Below are positions 5,541 through 13,611 of a stretch of 14,252 nucleotides of DNA, piece after piece. This stretch comes from Alphaproteobacteria bacterium (GTDB taxonomy: Bacteria; Pseudomonadota; Alphaproteobacteria; Sphingomonadales; Rhodothalassiaceae): contig RFIU01000078.1 in assembly GCA_003695555.1 (NCBI GenBank), forward strand, positions 1 through 14,252, read 5' to 3'. The position numbers and the translations under genes are program-made. The notes under the pieces are model-generated. The model had not been told where the DNA came from. It saw only the letters and a program-made list of their open reading frames with translations, and did no database searches. Each line of letters starts with the position of its first letter. The stretch's first letter is position 1.

Positions 5541-5906
5541 TTGGACAATCTGCTGCATGACTATCTGCCGGTACTGATCTTCCTGGGGGTTGCCGCCCTG
5601 TTTTCCGTCATCTTCGTCGGCGCGGCGATGTTCATCGCCGAACAGCGTCCGGATGCCGAGAAGCTTTCGGCCTACGAGTCGGGGTTCGAGGCCTTTTCCG
5701 ACGCCCGCCGGCAGTTCGACGTGCGCTTCTACCTTGTGACCCTGCTGTTCATCATCTTCGATCTCGAGGTCGCTTTCCTCTTCCCCTGGGCCGTGAGCCT
5801 TGCGAAGATCGGCATGTACGGTTTCTGGTCGATGATGGTCTTTCTCGTCGTCCTGACCATCGGATTTGCCTATGAATGGAAGAAGGGGGCGCTGGAATGG
5901 GAGTAG
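5541..5906 (+). CDS. nuoA: NADH-quinone oxidoreductase subunit A
   Basis: NuoA is a small membrane subunit of complex I, next to NuoH at the quinone-site entrance. The 121-residue product has three hydrophobic helices (about 9-33, 62-82, 93-111), the conserved loop KLSAYESGFEAF at 41-52, RFYLVTLLFIIFDLEVAFLFPW at 62-83 and the C-terminus YEWKKGALEWE. In many alphaproteobacterial and mitochondrial homologues the loop reads YECG; here the Cys is Ser47, as in the E. coli loop FESG. The TTG start is chosen for its GGAGG and for matching the usual length and N-terminus; ATG at 5514 is the alternative. It is the first gene of the operon and overlaps nuoB by 10 bases, which suggests translational coupling. 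Confidence 0.95.
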   Translation: MDNLLHDYLPVLIFLGVAALFSVIFVGAAMFIAEQRPDAEKLSAYESGFEAFSDARRQFDVRFYLVTLLFIIFDLEVAFLFPWAVSLAKIGMYGFWSMMVFLVVLTIGFAYEWKKGALEWE

Positions 5907-6451
5907 AGCTCGAACGTCCCGTCGTGCCCGAAGGCGCACCGCTCGTCACCGACGGCAAGGACGCCTTTCTGGAGGACGTGCGCAAGGAGCTGGCCGACAA
6001 GGGCTTTCTGGTCACCAGCGCGGAAGAGCTGATCCACTGGGCGCGCACCGGTTCGCTGTGGTGGATGACCTTCGGACTGGCCTGCTGTGCGGTTGAGATG
6101 ATGCACACCAGCATGCCGCGCTATGACCTCGAGCGTTTCGGAGTCGCACCTCGCGCCAGTCCGCGCCAGTCGGATGTCATCATCGTCGCCGGCACGCTGT
6201 GCAACAAGATGGCGCCGGCGATGCGCAAGGTCTATGACCAGATGGCCGAGCCCCGCTATGTGATCTCGATGGGGTCCTGTGCCAATGGCGGCGGCTATTA
6301 TCATTACAGCTATTCGGTGGTGCGCGGCTGCGACCGGATCGTGCCCGTGGACATCTATGTTCCCGGCTGTCCGCCGACGGCCGAAGCCCTTCTCTATGGC
6401 ATCCTTCAACTGCAGCGGAAGATCCGCCGGGAAGGAAGTCTGCGGCGCTGA
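5897..6451 (+). CDS. nuoB: NADH-quinone oxidoreductase subunit B
   Basis: NuoB holds the terminal 4Fe-4S cluster N2, which passes electrons to quinone at the junction of the connecting and membrane arms. In the 184-residue product the N2 ligands are the adjacent Cys63-Cys64 (GLACCAVEM), Cys128 (SMGSCANGGGYYHYSYS) and Cys158 (YVPGCPP), all present. The ATG at 5897 has AAGGGGG about 7 bases upstream and overlaps the end of nuoA. An ATG at 5876 is in frame but would add seven low-complexity residues read from the nuoA tail. A GC-rich hairpin follows the stop. Confidence 0.97.
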   Translation: MGVELERPVVPEGAPLVTDGKDAFLEDVRKELADKGFLVTSAEELIHWARTGSLWWMTFGLACCAVEMMHTSMPRYDLERFGVAPRASPRQSDVIIVAGTLCNKMAPAMRKVYDQMAEPRYVISMGSCANGGGYYHYSYSVVRGCDRIVPVDIYVPGCPPTAEALLYGILQLQRKIRREGSLRR

Positions 6452-6457
6452 TTTCTT

Positions 6458-6478
6458 CGGCCCGCCTGGCCGGGGCCG
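6458..6478. repeat. Hairpin in the nuoB-nuoC gap
   Basis: CGGCCC (6458-6463) and GGGCCG (6473-6478) form a 6-pair stem with a 9-base loop, starting 6 bases after the nuoB stop and ending before the nuoC ribosome site (GGAGAG, 6484-6489). No T-run follows, so a role in mRNA processing or stability is more likely than termination. Confidence 0.4.
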
Positions 6479-6498
6479 GCAATGGAGAGCCTGGGACG

Positions 6499-7131
6499 AT
6501 GAGCGTGAACGAGGCGGAACTTAGGGAGCTTGGCGCGCGGATCGCGGAGGCGCTCGCCTTCGAGGTCCAGAGCTGGCAGGTCGTCAAAGGCGAGCTGACG
6601 ATCGAGACTCATGCCGATCAGATCGTCAAGGTGCTGACTTTCCTGCGTGACGACGGACAGACCCGCTTTCGTACGCTGATCGATATCTGCGGCGTGGACT
6701 GGCCGGAACGCGACAGGCGCTTCGATGTCGTCTATCACCTGCTCTCGATGGAGCTGAATCAGCGCATCAGGGTCAAGATCCGCACCGACGAGGAAACGCC
6801 GATTCCCAGCATCACAGGAGTCTTTCCCAACGCCGACTGGTTCGAGCGCGAGCTTTGGGACATGTTCGGGGTCCGCATCACCGGACACCCGGATCTGCGT
6901 CGGATCCTCACCGACTATGGTTTCGAGGGGCATCCGCTGCGCAAGGACTTCCCGCTCTCGGGCTTCGTCGAACTGCGCTATGACGAAGAGCTCAAGCGCG
7001 TCGTCTATGAGCCGGTCAAGCTCGCCCAGGAGTTCCGGCGTTTCGATTTTCTGAGCCCCTGGGAGGGCGCGAAATACATCCTGCCCGGTGACGAGAAGGC
7101 TGCGGCGGGCGAGCGTCAGGGAGAAGAGTGA
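6499..7131 (+). CDS. nuoC: NADH-quinone oxidoreductase subunit C (30 kDa type)
   Basis: NuoC is a peripheral-arm subunit without cofactors that supports NuoD and NuoB. The 210-residue product carries the 30-kDa subunit signature ERELWDMFGVRITGHPDLRR at 117-135, followed by LTDYGFEGHPLRKDFPLSG (137-155) and YEPVKLAQEFRRFDF (170-184). The C-terminal tail after 195 is acidic and variable. It is separate from nuoD, unlike the fused nuoCD of E. coli. The ATG at 6499 has GGAGAG about 9 bases upstream. Its TGA shares one base with the nuoD ATG. Confidence 0.97.
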   Translation: MSVNEAELRELGARIAEALAFEVQSWQVVKGELTIETHADQIVKVLTFLRDDGQTRFRTLIDICGVDWPERDRRFDVVYHLLSMELNQRIRVKIRTDEETPIPSITGVFPNADWFERELWDMFGVRITGHPDLRRILTDYGFEGHPLRKDFPLSGFVELRYDEELKRVVYEPVKLAQEFRRFDFLSPWEGAKYILPGDEKAAAGERQGEE

Positions 7132-8327
7132 TGCCGCGCGACAGCGCCCCCGACGAGCGCAAGATCAAGAACTACAATCTCAATTTCGGGCCGCAGCACC
7201 CTGCCGCCCATGGCGTTCTTCGTCTGATCCTCGAGCTCGACGGCGAGGTGGTCGAGCGCGCCGATCCGCACATCGGCCTGCTGCATCGCGGCACCGAGAA
7301 GCTGATCGAGCACAAGACCTATCTTCAGGCGATCGGCTATTTCGACCGTCTCGACTATGCCGCGCCGATGAATCAGGAGCACGCCTTCGTGCTCGCGATC
7401 GAGAAGGCGCTCGGGGTTTCGGTCCCTGAGCGCGGTCAGTACATCCGCGTCCTCTATGCCGAGCTGACGCGGATCATGAATCACATCCTGAATGTCACCA
7501 CGCATGCCATGGACGTCGGCGCGCTGACACCGATTCTGTGGGGGTTCGAGGAACGCGAGACGCTGTGCACCTTCTATGAGCGCGCGTCCGGCGCGCGGAT
7601 GCATGCGAAGTACTTTCGCCCCGGCGGCGTCCATCAGGATCTGCCCCCCGATCTGATCGAGGATATCTGGAACTGGACCGAGCGCTTCCCGAAGGTGCTC
7701 GATGACATCGCCACGCTTCTGGTTGACAATCGGATCTTCAAGCAGCGCAATGTCGATATCGGCGTGCTGACCCAGGAACAGGCCTTCGAGCTGGGCCTGT
7801 CGGGGCCGATGCTGCGTGCCACCGGCCTGGCCTGGGACCTGCGCAAGGCGCAGCCCTATGACGTCTATGACCGGATGGACTTCGACGTGCCGGTAGGCCG
7901 TCATGGCGACTGCTACGACCGTTTCATGGTCCGCATGGAAGAGATGCGTCAGTCGCTCAAGATCATGCGCCAGTGCATCGACGAGATGCCCGACGGCCCG
8001 GTATTGACCGACGATCACAAGGTCGCGCCGCCGCGTCGCGGCGAGATGAAGCGTTCGATGGAAGCGCTGATCCATCACTTCAAGCTTTATACGGAAGGCT
8101 TCAAGGTCCCCGCGGGTGAGGTCTATGCCGCGGTTGAGGCCCCGAAGGGCGAATTCGGCGTCTATCTCGTCTCCGACGGCACCAATCGTCCATGGCGCTG
8201 CAAGATCCGCGCCCCGGCCTTCGTTCATCTGGCGGCGATGGACACGATGCTGCGCGGCCACATGCTGGCCGACGTGCCGGCGGTGCTGGGCTCGATCGAC
8301 GTGGTGTTCGGCGAGGTGGACCGCTGA
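7131..8327 (+). CDS. nuoD: NADH-quinone oxidoreductase subunit D (49 kDa type)
   Basis: NuoD forms most of the quinone-binding cavity, together with NuoB. The 398-residue product has NFGPQHPAAHGVLRL at 18-32 and FDRLDYAAPM at 71-80; His27 and Tyr76 line up with the quinone-binding His38 and Tyr87 of the Thermus Nqo4 subunit. The C-terminus DVVFGEVDR is typical, and the hydrogenase-type Ni-binding Cys residues are absent, as expected in complex I. The ATG at 7131 is preferred because AGGGAG lies 7 bases upstream; GTG at 7128 would leave only 4. It overlaps the nuoC stop by one base (TGATG), so translation is probably coupled. Confidence 0.97.
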   Translation: MPRDSAPDERKIKNYNLNFGPQHPAAHGVLRLILELDGEVVERADPHIGLLHRGTEKLIEHKTYLQAIGYFDRLDYAAPMNQEHAFVLAIEKALGVSVPERGQYIRVLYAELTRIMNHILNVTTHAMDVGALTPILWGFEERETLCTFYERASGARMHAKYFRPGGVHQDLPPDLIEDIWNWTERFPKVLDDIATLLVDNRIFKQRNVDIGVLTQEQAFELGLSGPMLRATGLAWDLRKAQPYDVYDRMDFDVPVGRHGDCYDRFMVRMEEMRQSLKIMRQCIDEMPDGPVLTDDHKVAPPRRGEMKRSMEALIHHFKLYTEGFKVPAGEVYAAVEAPKGEFGVYLVSDGTNRPWRCKIRAPAFVHLAAMDTMLRGHMLADVPAVLGSIDVVFGEVDR

Positions 8328-8346
8328 CGGACGGGATGCGGGAACG

Positions 8347-8361
8347 GGCGGGTTGCCCGCC
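8347..8361. repeat. Hairpin in the nuoD-nuoE gap
   Basis: GGCGGG (8347-8352), TTG loop, CCCGCC (8356-8361) form a compact, very GC-rich stem 20 bases after the nuoD stop and just before the purine-rich stretch AGGGAAGGAA that precedes nuoE. It could slow ribosome entry at nuoE or protect mRNA ends. Confidence 0.5.
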
Positions 8362-8383
8362 ACAGGGAAGGAACGGCGGAACG

Positions 8384-8986
8384 ATGCATCGGCATTTGAA
8401 GGTGGTCGAGGACGGCGAGCCCTTCGCCTTTTCGGAAGACAATGCGGCAGAGGTGAAGCGGATCCTCGCCAAGTATCCGCCGGCCCGCAAGCGTTCGGCG
8501 GTGCTGCCCCTGCTGCATCTCGCGCAGCGCCAGAACGGCGGCTGGGTTTCGCGTCAGGTGATCGAGCACATCGCCGGGATGCTCGACCTGCCGCCGATCA
8601 AGGTGCTCGAGGTCGCAACCTTTTACACGATGTTCAATCTGAAGCCTATCGGCCGCTATCATGTGCAGGTCTGCGGCACGACGCCCTGCTGGCTGCGCGG
8701 CTCCGACGAGGTGTTCCGCGCCTGCCGCGATATGGGGCTGGAAAAGGGGCGGACCACCGACGACGGCCTCTTCCACCTGAGCGAGGTCGAGTGTCTCGGC
8801 GCCTGCGTCAACGCCCCCGTCGTGCAGATCGACGATGATTATTACGAGGATCTCGACTATGAGCGCATGAAGGCGATTCTCGAGGCCTTCAGGCGGGGAG
8901 AGACGCCGAAGCCGGGACCGCAGGTGGATCGACAGTTCGCAGCCCCCGAAGGCGGCCCGACGACGCTCAAGGAGCATGTGAAATGA
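8384..8986 (+). CDS. nuoE: NADH-quinone oxidoreductase subunit E (24 kDa type)
   Basis: NuoE carries the 2Fe-2S cluster N1a in the NADH-oxidising arm and partners NuoF. In the 200-residue product the thioredoxin-like domain has the four ligands Cys97 and Cys102 (VCGTTPCWLRG), and Cys137 and Cys141 (ECLGACVNAP). VLEVATFYTMFNL at 74-86 is typical. The last 30 residues (after about 170) form a Pro/Gly-rich tail. The ATG at 8384 has AAGGAA about 10 bases upstream; an in-frame ATG at 8338 would read through the hairpin and is unlikely. The stop overlaps the ATG of the next small gene (ATGA). Confidence 0.96.
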   Translation: MHRHLKVVEDGEPFAFSEDNAAEVKRILAKYPPARKRSAVLPLLHLAQRQNGGWVSRQVIEHIAGMLDLPPIKVLEVATFYTMFNLKPIGRYHVQVCGTTPCWLRGSDEVFRACRDMGLEKGRTTDDGLFHLSEVECLGACVNAPVVQIDDDYYEDLDYERMKAILEAFRRGETPKPGPQVDRQFAAPEGGPTTLKEHVK

Positions 8987-9171
8987 AGATGCGGTGGTTC
9001 CTCGTCGTCGCTCTCGCCCTGTTTCTGACCGGAGCGGGAAGTCTGGCGCTCTGGTCGAAGGACGGTGACAGCACCTCTTTCCTCTTCGGCTTGGTGTTCT
9101 TGAACCTGGGCACACTCTTTTTCCTGCTCGCGGTGGTCATGCGCAGGCGCCTTGGCAAGAACGGGGAGTGA
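8983..9171 (+). CDS. Small two-helix membrane protein inside the nuo operon, function unknown
   Basis: The 62-residue product has a basic start (MKMRW), a hydrophobic helix at about 6-24, a short polar loop SKDGDSTS, a second hydrophobic helix at 33-53 and a basic tail RRRLGK. By the positive-inside rule both ends lie in the cytoplasm. Its ATG overlaps the nuoE stop (ATGA) and nuoF begins 3 bases after its stop, so it is translated within the operon and is unlikely to be a chance frame. I recognise no family. Unidentified frames inside nuo clusters are known from Rhodobacter and Paracoccus. It may be an accessory or assembly factor of complex I, which is inference from position only. Confidence 0.8.
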   Translation: MKMRWFLVVALALFLTGAGSLALWSKDGDSTSFLFGLVFLNLGTLFFLLAVVMRRRLGKNGE

Positions 9172-9174
9172 TCC

Positions 9175-10470
9175 ATGCTGCAGGACAAGGACCGCATCTT
9201 CACCAATCTTTATGGCTATGAGGACTGGGGTGTCGATGCCGCGATGAAGCGCGGCGACTGGGACGGCACCCGCGAGATCATGGCCAAGGGCCAGGACTGG
9301 ATCATCGAGGAGGTCAAGGAGTCGGGGCTTCGCGGGCGCGGCGGCGCCGGCTTTCCGACCGGCCTCAAATGGTCGTTCATGCCCAAGGAGCGCCCTGCCG
9401 GCCAACCCGCCTATCTGGTGGTCAATGCCGACGAGTCGGAGCCGGGCACCTGCAAGGACCGCGAGATCCTGCGTCATGAGCCGCACAAGCTGATCGAGGG
9501 CGCCCTGCTTGCCGGCTTCGCGATGCGCGCGACCGCCGCCTACATCTATGTGCGCGGCGAATTCTATCGCGAGGCCGAGCGCCTCGAAGCCACGGTGGCT
9601 GAGGCCTATGAGAAAGGGCTGATCGGTCGCAATGCGAGCGGCTCCGGTTATGACTTCGACATCCATGTGCATCGCGGTGCGGGCGCCTATATCTGCGGCG
9701 AGGAAACGGCGATGCTGCAGAGCCTGGAGGGCAAGAAGGGGCAGCCGCGCCTCAAGCCGCCGTTCCCGGCGATGGTCGGCCTCTATGGCGCGCCGACGAC
9801 GGTCAACAATGTCGAATCCATTTCGGTGGTGCCGACGATCCTGCGGCGCGGCGCCGGCTGGTTTTCGAGCTTCGGTCGGCCCAACAATACCGGTACCAAG
9901 CTGTTCTGCATTTCAGGCCATGTGAACAAGCCCTGCACGGTCGAGGAATCGATGAGCATCCAGCTGCGCGATCTCATCGAACGCCATGCCGGTGGGGTGC
10001 GCGGCGGCTGGGACAATCTGCTGGCGGTGATCCCGGGCGGTTCCTCGGTGCCCTTGATCCCGAAGTCGGTCTGCGACGAGGTGCTGATGGACTATGACGC
10101 CTTGCGGGAAGCGCAATCGGGTCTTGGGACCGCAGCGGTGATCGTGATGGACAAGTCCACCGACATCGTCCGTGCGATCGCCCGGCTCAGCTATTTCTAC
10201 AAGCACGAATCCTGCGGTCAGTGCACGCCCTGCCGCGAAGGAACGGGCTGGATGTGGCGGGTGATGGAGCGACTCGTCGAAGGGCGTGCCCGGCGTGAGG
10301 AGATCGACCTGCTGCTGGAGGTCACGAAGCAGGTCGAGGGGCACACGATCTGTGCCTTGGGCGATGCCGCCGCCTGGCCGATTCAGGGACTGATCCGACA
10401 CTTCCGTGACGAAATCGAACGCCGGATCGATGATTATCAGCGCCGTACCGGCGCGATCGCGGCGGAATAG
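9175..10470 (+). CDS. nuoF: NADH-quinone oxidoreductase subunit F (51 kDa type, FMN and NADH binding)
   Basis: NuoF binds NADH and FMN and starts electron flow through the 4Fe-4S cluster N3. In the 431-residue product the glycine-rich nucleotide site GLRGRGGAGFPTGLKW is at 51-66, NADESEPGTCKDRE at 84-97, and GAGAYICGEETAMLQSLEG at 168-186. The cluster ligands are Cys347, Cys350 and Cys353 (ESCGQCTPCREGT) and Cys393 (HTICALGD). The length is normal for the class. GGGGAG lies 7 bases before the ATG. It follows the small membrane gene by 3 bases and precedes nuoG by 22. Confidence 0.97.
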   Translation: MLQDKDRIFTNLYGYEDWGVDAAMKRGDWDGTREIMAKGQDWIIEEVKESGLRGRGGAGFPTGLKWSFMPKERPAGQPAYLVVNADESEPGTCKDREILRHEPHKLIEGALLAGFAMRATAAYIYVRGEFYREAERLEATVAEAYEKGLIGRNASGSGYDFDIHVHRGAGAYICGEETAMLQSLEGKKGQPRLKPPFPAMVGLYGAPTTVNNVESISVVPTILRRGAGWFSSFGRPNNTGTKLFCISGHVNKPCTVEESMSIQLRDLIERHAGGVRGGWDNLLAVIPGGSSVPLIPKSVCDEVLMDYDALREAQSGLGTAAVIVMDKSTDIVRAIARLSYFYKHESCGQCTPCREGTGWMWRVMERLVEGRARREEIDLLLEVTKQVEGHTICALGDAAAWPIQGLIRHFRDEIERRIDDYQRRTGAIAAE

Positions 10471-10492
10471 CACAGGGCGAGGGCGAAGAGCG

Positions 10493-12583
10493 ATGCCGAA
10501 ACTGACCGTCAACGGCAAGGAAGTGGAGGTGCCGGCCGGCGCCACCGTGCTGCAGGCCTGCGAGGCGGCGGGTGAAGAGATTCCTCGCTTCTGCTATCAC
10601 GAGCGCCTGTCGATCGCCGGCAATTGCCGGATGTGCCTGGTCGAGATGGAGAAGAGCCCGAAGCCGATCGCCTCCTGCGCGATGCCGGCGGCCGACGGCA
10701 TGGTGATCCGCACCGATACCGAGACGGTGAAGAAGGCGCGCGAAGGCGTTCTCGAATTCCTGCTGATCAATCATCCTCTCGACTGTCCGATCTGTGATCA
10801 GGGCGGCGAGTGTGACCTGCAGGACGAGACGATGGGTTACGGCCGCGGCGCCTCGCGCTATGCCGAAAACAAGCGGGCGGTGACCGAAAAATACATGGGG
10901 CCGCTGATCAAGACGGTGATGACCCGCTGCATCCACTGCACCCGCTGCATCCGCTTCCTGCAGGATGTCGCCGGCGTACCCGAACTCGGTGCCATCTATC
11001 GCGGCGAGAAGATGCAGATCACGAGCTATCTGGAATCGGCGCTGACCAGCGAACTGCAGGGCAATGTCATCGACCTGTGCCCGGTCGGGGCGCTGACATC
11101 GGCGCCCTATTCCTTTCACGGCCGTCCTTGGGAGCTGCGCAAGGTCGAAACGGTGGACGTCATGGACGCGCTCGGCTCCAACATCCGGGTGGATGCCCGC
11201 GGCATGGAAGTCATGCGGGTGCTTCCTCGTCTGCATGAGGACGTCAATGAAGAGTGGATCTCGGACAAGACGCGTTTTGCCTATGACGGCCTGAAGGAGC
11301 GGCGTCTCGATCGCCCATGGGTGCGCCGCAACGGTCGGCTCGAGGAAGCGAGCTGGGAAGAGGCCTTCGAGGCGATTGCCGAGGGGTTGAAGGGGATCAA
11401 CGGCGACGAGATCGCCGGCGTCGTCGGCGATCTCAATGAGCTGGAGGGCATGTATGCCTTTCGCGAATGGCTGAAGACGCTCGGTTGCACGCGCGTCGAG
11501 GGACGCCAGGACGGCACCAGGCTGGAGCCGGGGGTGCGCGCCGGCTATCTGATGAACAGCGGCATTGCCGGCATCGAACGGGCGGACGCGCTGCTGCTGA
11601 TCGGCAGCGACCCGCGTCTTGAAGCGCCGGTCTTCAATGCCCGCATCGCCCGTATGGTGCGCAACGGCTGCCGGGTGGCGCGGATCGGTGGGTCGAGCGA
11701 CCTTACCTATGCGGTCGAGGAGCTCGGCGACGATGCCGCCCTGCTGACGGTCCTGCTGGAAGGCAAGCATCCCTTCACCAAGGTACTTGAGAAGGCAGAG
11801 CACCCGGCCCTGATCCTCGGGCAGGGGGCGCTCATGCGCGCCGACGGTGCGGCGATCTGGGCGGCGGCACGCGCCCTAGCCGAAAAGCTCGGCATGCGGG
11901 TCGCGGAGAAGGCCGGCGGAAGCGAAGAAGACGCCGGGGAGCCCGCATGGAACGGCTTCAATGTTCTGCACACCGCTGCCGCTCGTGTCGGCGCGCTCGA
12001 CCTCGGTCTTGCCACCGAAGGGGGAATCGCGGCGATCCTCGAGGATGCGCGCGAAGGGCGGCTGAAGGCGGTCTTCCTGCTCGGCGCCGACGAATTCGAC
12101 ACTTCCGCGTTCGCCAACGTCTTCACCGTCTATGTCGGCACCCATGGAGACGAGGGTGTTCGTCACGCCGATGTCATTCTGCCGGCGGCCGCCTACACGG
12201 AAAAGCATGGCATCTATCTGAATACGGAAGGTCGCGTGCAATGGGCGGAACCAGCAGTACCGCCGCCCGGTGACGCGCGCGAGGACTGGACGATCTTCCG
12301 GGCGCTTTCCGACGTTGTTGGCCGTCGGCTGCCCTTCGACGATCGTGCGGCGCTGCTCGCACGCCTTGGCGAAGAGCTGCCCTTCATCGCCGAGATCGAT
12401 GTCAAGCCGGATGCCGAATGGGGCGAATTCGGGCGTGCCGGCGATATCGCATCGGGGCCGATCCCGACGGCGGTCGGCCGCTTCCATTTCACCAATCCGA
12501 TTGCACGCGCATCGCGCACGATGGCCGAGTGCGATGCCGTCTGTCATGGCACCAGCGGGGAGGCGACGGGAACCAATGGTTGA
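10493..12583 (+). CDS. nuoG: NADH-quinone oxidoreductase subunit G (75 kDa type)
   Basis: NuoG carries three iron-sulfur clusters between NuoF and NuoI. In the 696-residue product the 2Fe-2S ligands are Cys34, Cys45, Cys48 and Cys62; the His-Cys3 cluster uses His94, Cys98, Cys101 and Cys107 (HPLDCPICDQGGECDLQ); the next 4Fe-4S cluster uses Cys146, Cys149, Cys152 and Cys196 (CIHCTRC and DLCPVGAL). There is no further Cys motif at about 205-290, so the extra N7 cluster of E. coli and Thermus is absent, as usual in alphaproteobacteria and mitochondria. The rest (from about 215) is a molybdopterin-oxidoreductase-like domain that has lost cofactor binding in this family. The ATG at 10493 gives the family N-terminus MPKLTVNGKE; the frame is open further upstream only as a shadow of nuoF. 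The end overlaps nuoH by 8 bases. Confidence 0.97.
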   Translation: MPKLTVNGKEVEVPAGATVLQACEAAGEEIPRFCYHERLSIAGNCRMCLVEMEKSPKPIASCAMPAADGMVIRTDTETVKKAREGVLEFLLINHPLDCPICDQGGECDLQDETMGYGRGASRYAENKRAVTEKYMGPLIKTVMTRCIHCTRCIRFLQDVAGVPELGAIYRGEKMQITSYLESALTSELQGNVIDLCPVGALTSAPYSFHGRPWELRKVETVDVMDALGSNIRVDARGMEVMRVLPRLHEDVNEEWISDKTRFAYDGLKERRLDRPWVRRNGRLEEASWEEAFEAIAEGLKGINGDEIAGVVGDLNELEGMYAFREWLKTLGCTRVEGRQDGTRLEPGVRAGYLMNSGIAGIERADALLLIGSDPRLEAPVFNARIARMVRNGCRVARIGGSSDLTYAVEELGDDAALLTVLLEGKHPFTKVLEKAEHPALILGQGALMRADGAAIWAAARALAEKLGMRVAEKAGGSEEDAGEPAWNGFNVLHTAAARVGALDLGLATEGGIAAILEDAREGRLKAVFLLGADEFDTSAFANVFTVYVGTHGDEGVRHADVILPAAAYTEKHGIYLNTEGRVQWAEPAVPPPGDAREDWTIFRALSDVVGRRLPFDDRAALLARLGEELPFIAEIDVKPDAEWGEFGRAGDIASGPIPTAVGRFHFTNPIARASRTMAECDAVCHGTSGEATGTNG

Positions 12584-13610
12584 GTTCTTGAGCAATCTTC
12601 TGGGCGGCGGGCCGCTGGCCGAAGTGGCGGCGATCGTCATCTGGATTCTGGCGATCGTCGCGCCTCTGCTGCTGGTAGTCGCCTTCGGCGTCTATGCCGA
12701 GCGCAAGATCTGGGCGGCGATGCAGCTTCGCAAGGGACCGAACGTCGTCGGCGCCTTCGGCCTGCTGCAATCCTTCGCTGACGGTCTGAAGCTGTTCATC
12801 AAGGAAACCGTGATCCCGGCCGGTGCCAACAAGGTGATCTTTCTGATCGCGCCGATGATCTCCTTTACCTTGGCGCTGGTCGCCTGGGCGGTGATTCCCT
12901 GGGCCGACGGTTGGGTGCTGGCCGACCTCAATGTCGGAATCCTTTATGTTCTGGCGATCTCGTCGCTGGGCGTCTATGGCATCATCATGTCGGGATGGGC
13001 GTCGAATTCGCGCTATGCCTTTCTCGGCAGTCTGCGTTCGGCGGCGCAGATGGTCTCCTATGAGGTTTCCATCGGCTTCGTTCTGGTATCGCTGCTGGTG
13101 GTGGTGGGCTCGCTCAATCTTTCTGACATCGTGCGCTTTCAGGCGGGCGGCATTCTTCACTGGAACATCTGGCCGTTCTTCCCGTTGTTCGTGATCTTTC
13201 TGATCTCGGCGCTGGCGGAAACCAACCGGCCGCCCTTCGATCTGCCCGAGGCGGAGGCCGAGCTGGTCGCCGGCTATCAGGTCGAATATTCCTCGATGGC
13301 CTTCGCGCTCTTCTGGCTCGGCGAGTATGCGAATATCTTCCTGATGTGCGCGATGATGAGCGTACTGTTCCTCGGCGGCTGGTATGCGCCGTTCACCTTC
13401 CTGGAGTTCATTCCGCCGCCGCTGTGGCTGTTCCTCAAGATCTGCGCCATCTTCTTCATCTTCGCCTGGGTCAAGGCGACCGTACCGCGCTATCGCTATG
13501 ATCAGCTCATGCGACTGGGATGGAAGGTGTTTCTTCCCTTGTCGCTGTTCTTCGTCGTGGTCTATGCCGGCTGGGCCGTGACCTTCGGCCCGGCGGCCGG
13601 GAATGGATGA
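12576..13610 (+). CDS. nuoH: NADH-quinone oxidoreductase subunit H (ND1 type)
   Basis: NuoH is the membrane subunit that forms the quinone tunnel and links it to proton pumping. The 344-residue product has about eight hydrophobic helices. Conserved loops are present: ERKIWAAMQLRKGPN at 42-56, ALAETNRPPFDLPEAEAEL at 212-230 (acidic residues near the quinone channel), and ATVPRYRYDQLMRLGWK at 301-317. The start ATG at 12576 lies inside the last codons of nuoG (8-base overlap), with CGGGAA immediately upstream and GGGGAGG 12 bases upstream. The frame is open for 102 more codons upstream as a shadow of nuoG, which is not part of the protein. Confidence 0.97.
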   Translation: MVEFLSNLLGGGPLAEVAAIVIWILAIVAPLLLVVAFGVYAERKIWAAMQLRKGPNVVGAFGLLQSFADGLKLFIKETVIPAGANKVIFLIAPMISFTLALVAWAVIPWADGWVLADLNVGILYVLAISSLGVYGIIMSGWASNSRYAFLGSLRSAAQMVSYEVSIGFVLVSLLVVVGSLNLSDIVRFQAGGILHWNIWPFFPLFVIFLISALAETNRPPFDLPEAEAELVAGYQVEYSSMAFALFWLGEYANIFLMCAMMSVLFLGGWYAPFTFLEFIPPPLWLFLKICAIFFIFAWVKATVPRYRYDQLMRLGWKVFLPLSLFFVVVYAGWAVTFGPAAGNG

Positions 13611-13611
13611 C

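Noticed and set aside
7116..8363. 415-codon minus-strand frame covering nuoD
   Set aside because: It spans nuoD exactly in antisense; nuoD has full family conservation, and the antisense translation is His/Asp/Arg-rich without motifs.
10322..11803. 493-codon minus-strand frame covering the end of nuoF and the first half of nuoG
   Set aside because: It is a shadow of two well-conserved genes. Long antisense frames are common at this GC content.
12270..12575. N-terminal extension of nuoH
   Set aside because: It is a shifted frame within conserved nuoG sequence, and the family start MVEFLSNLL lies at 12576.
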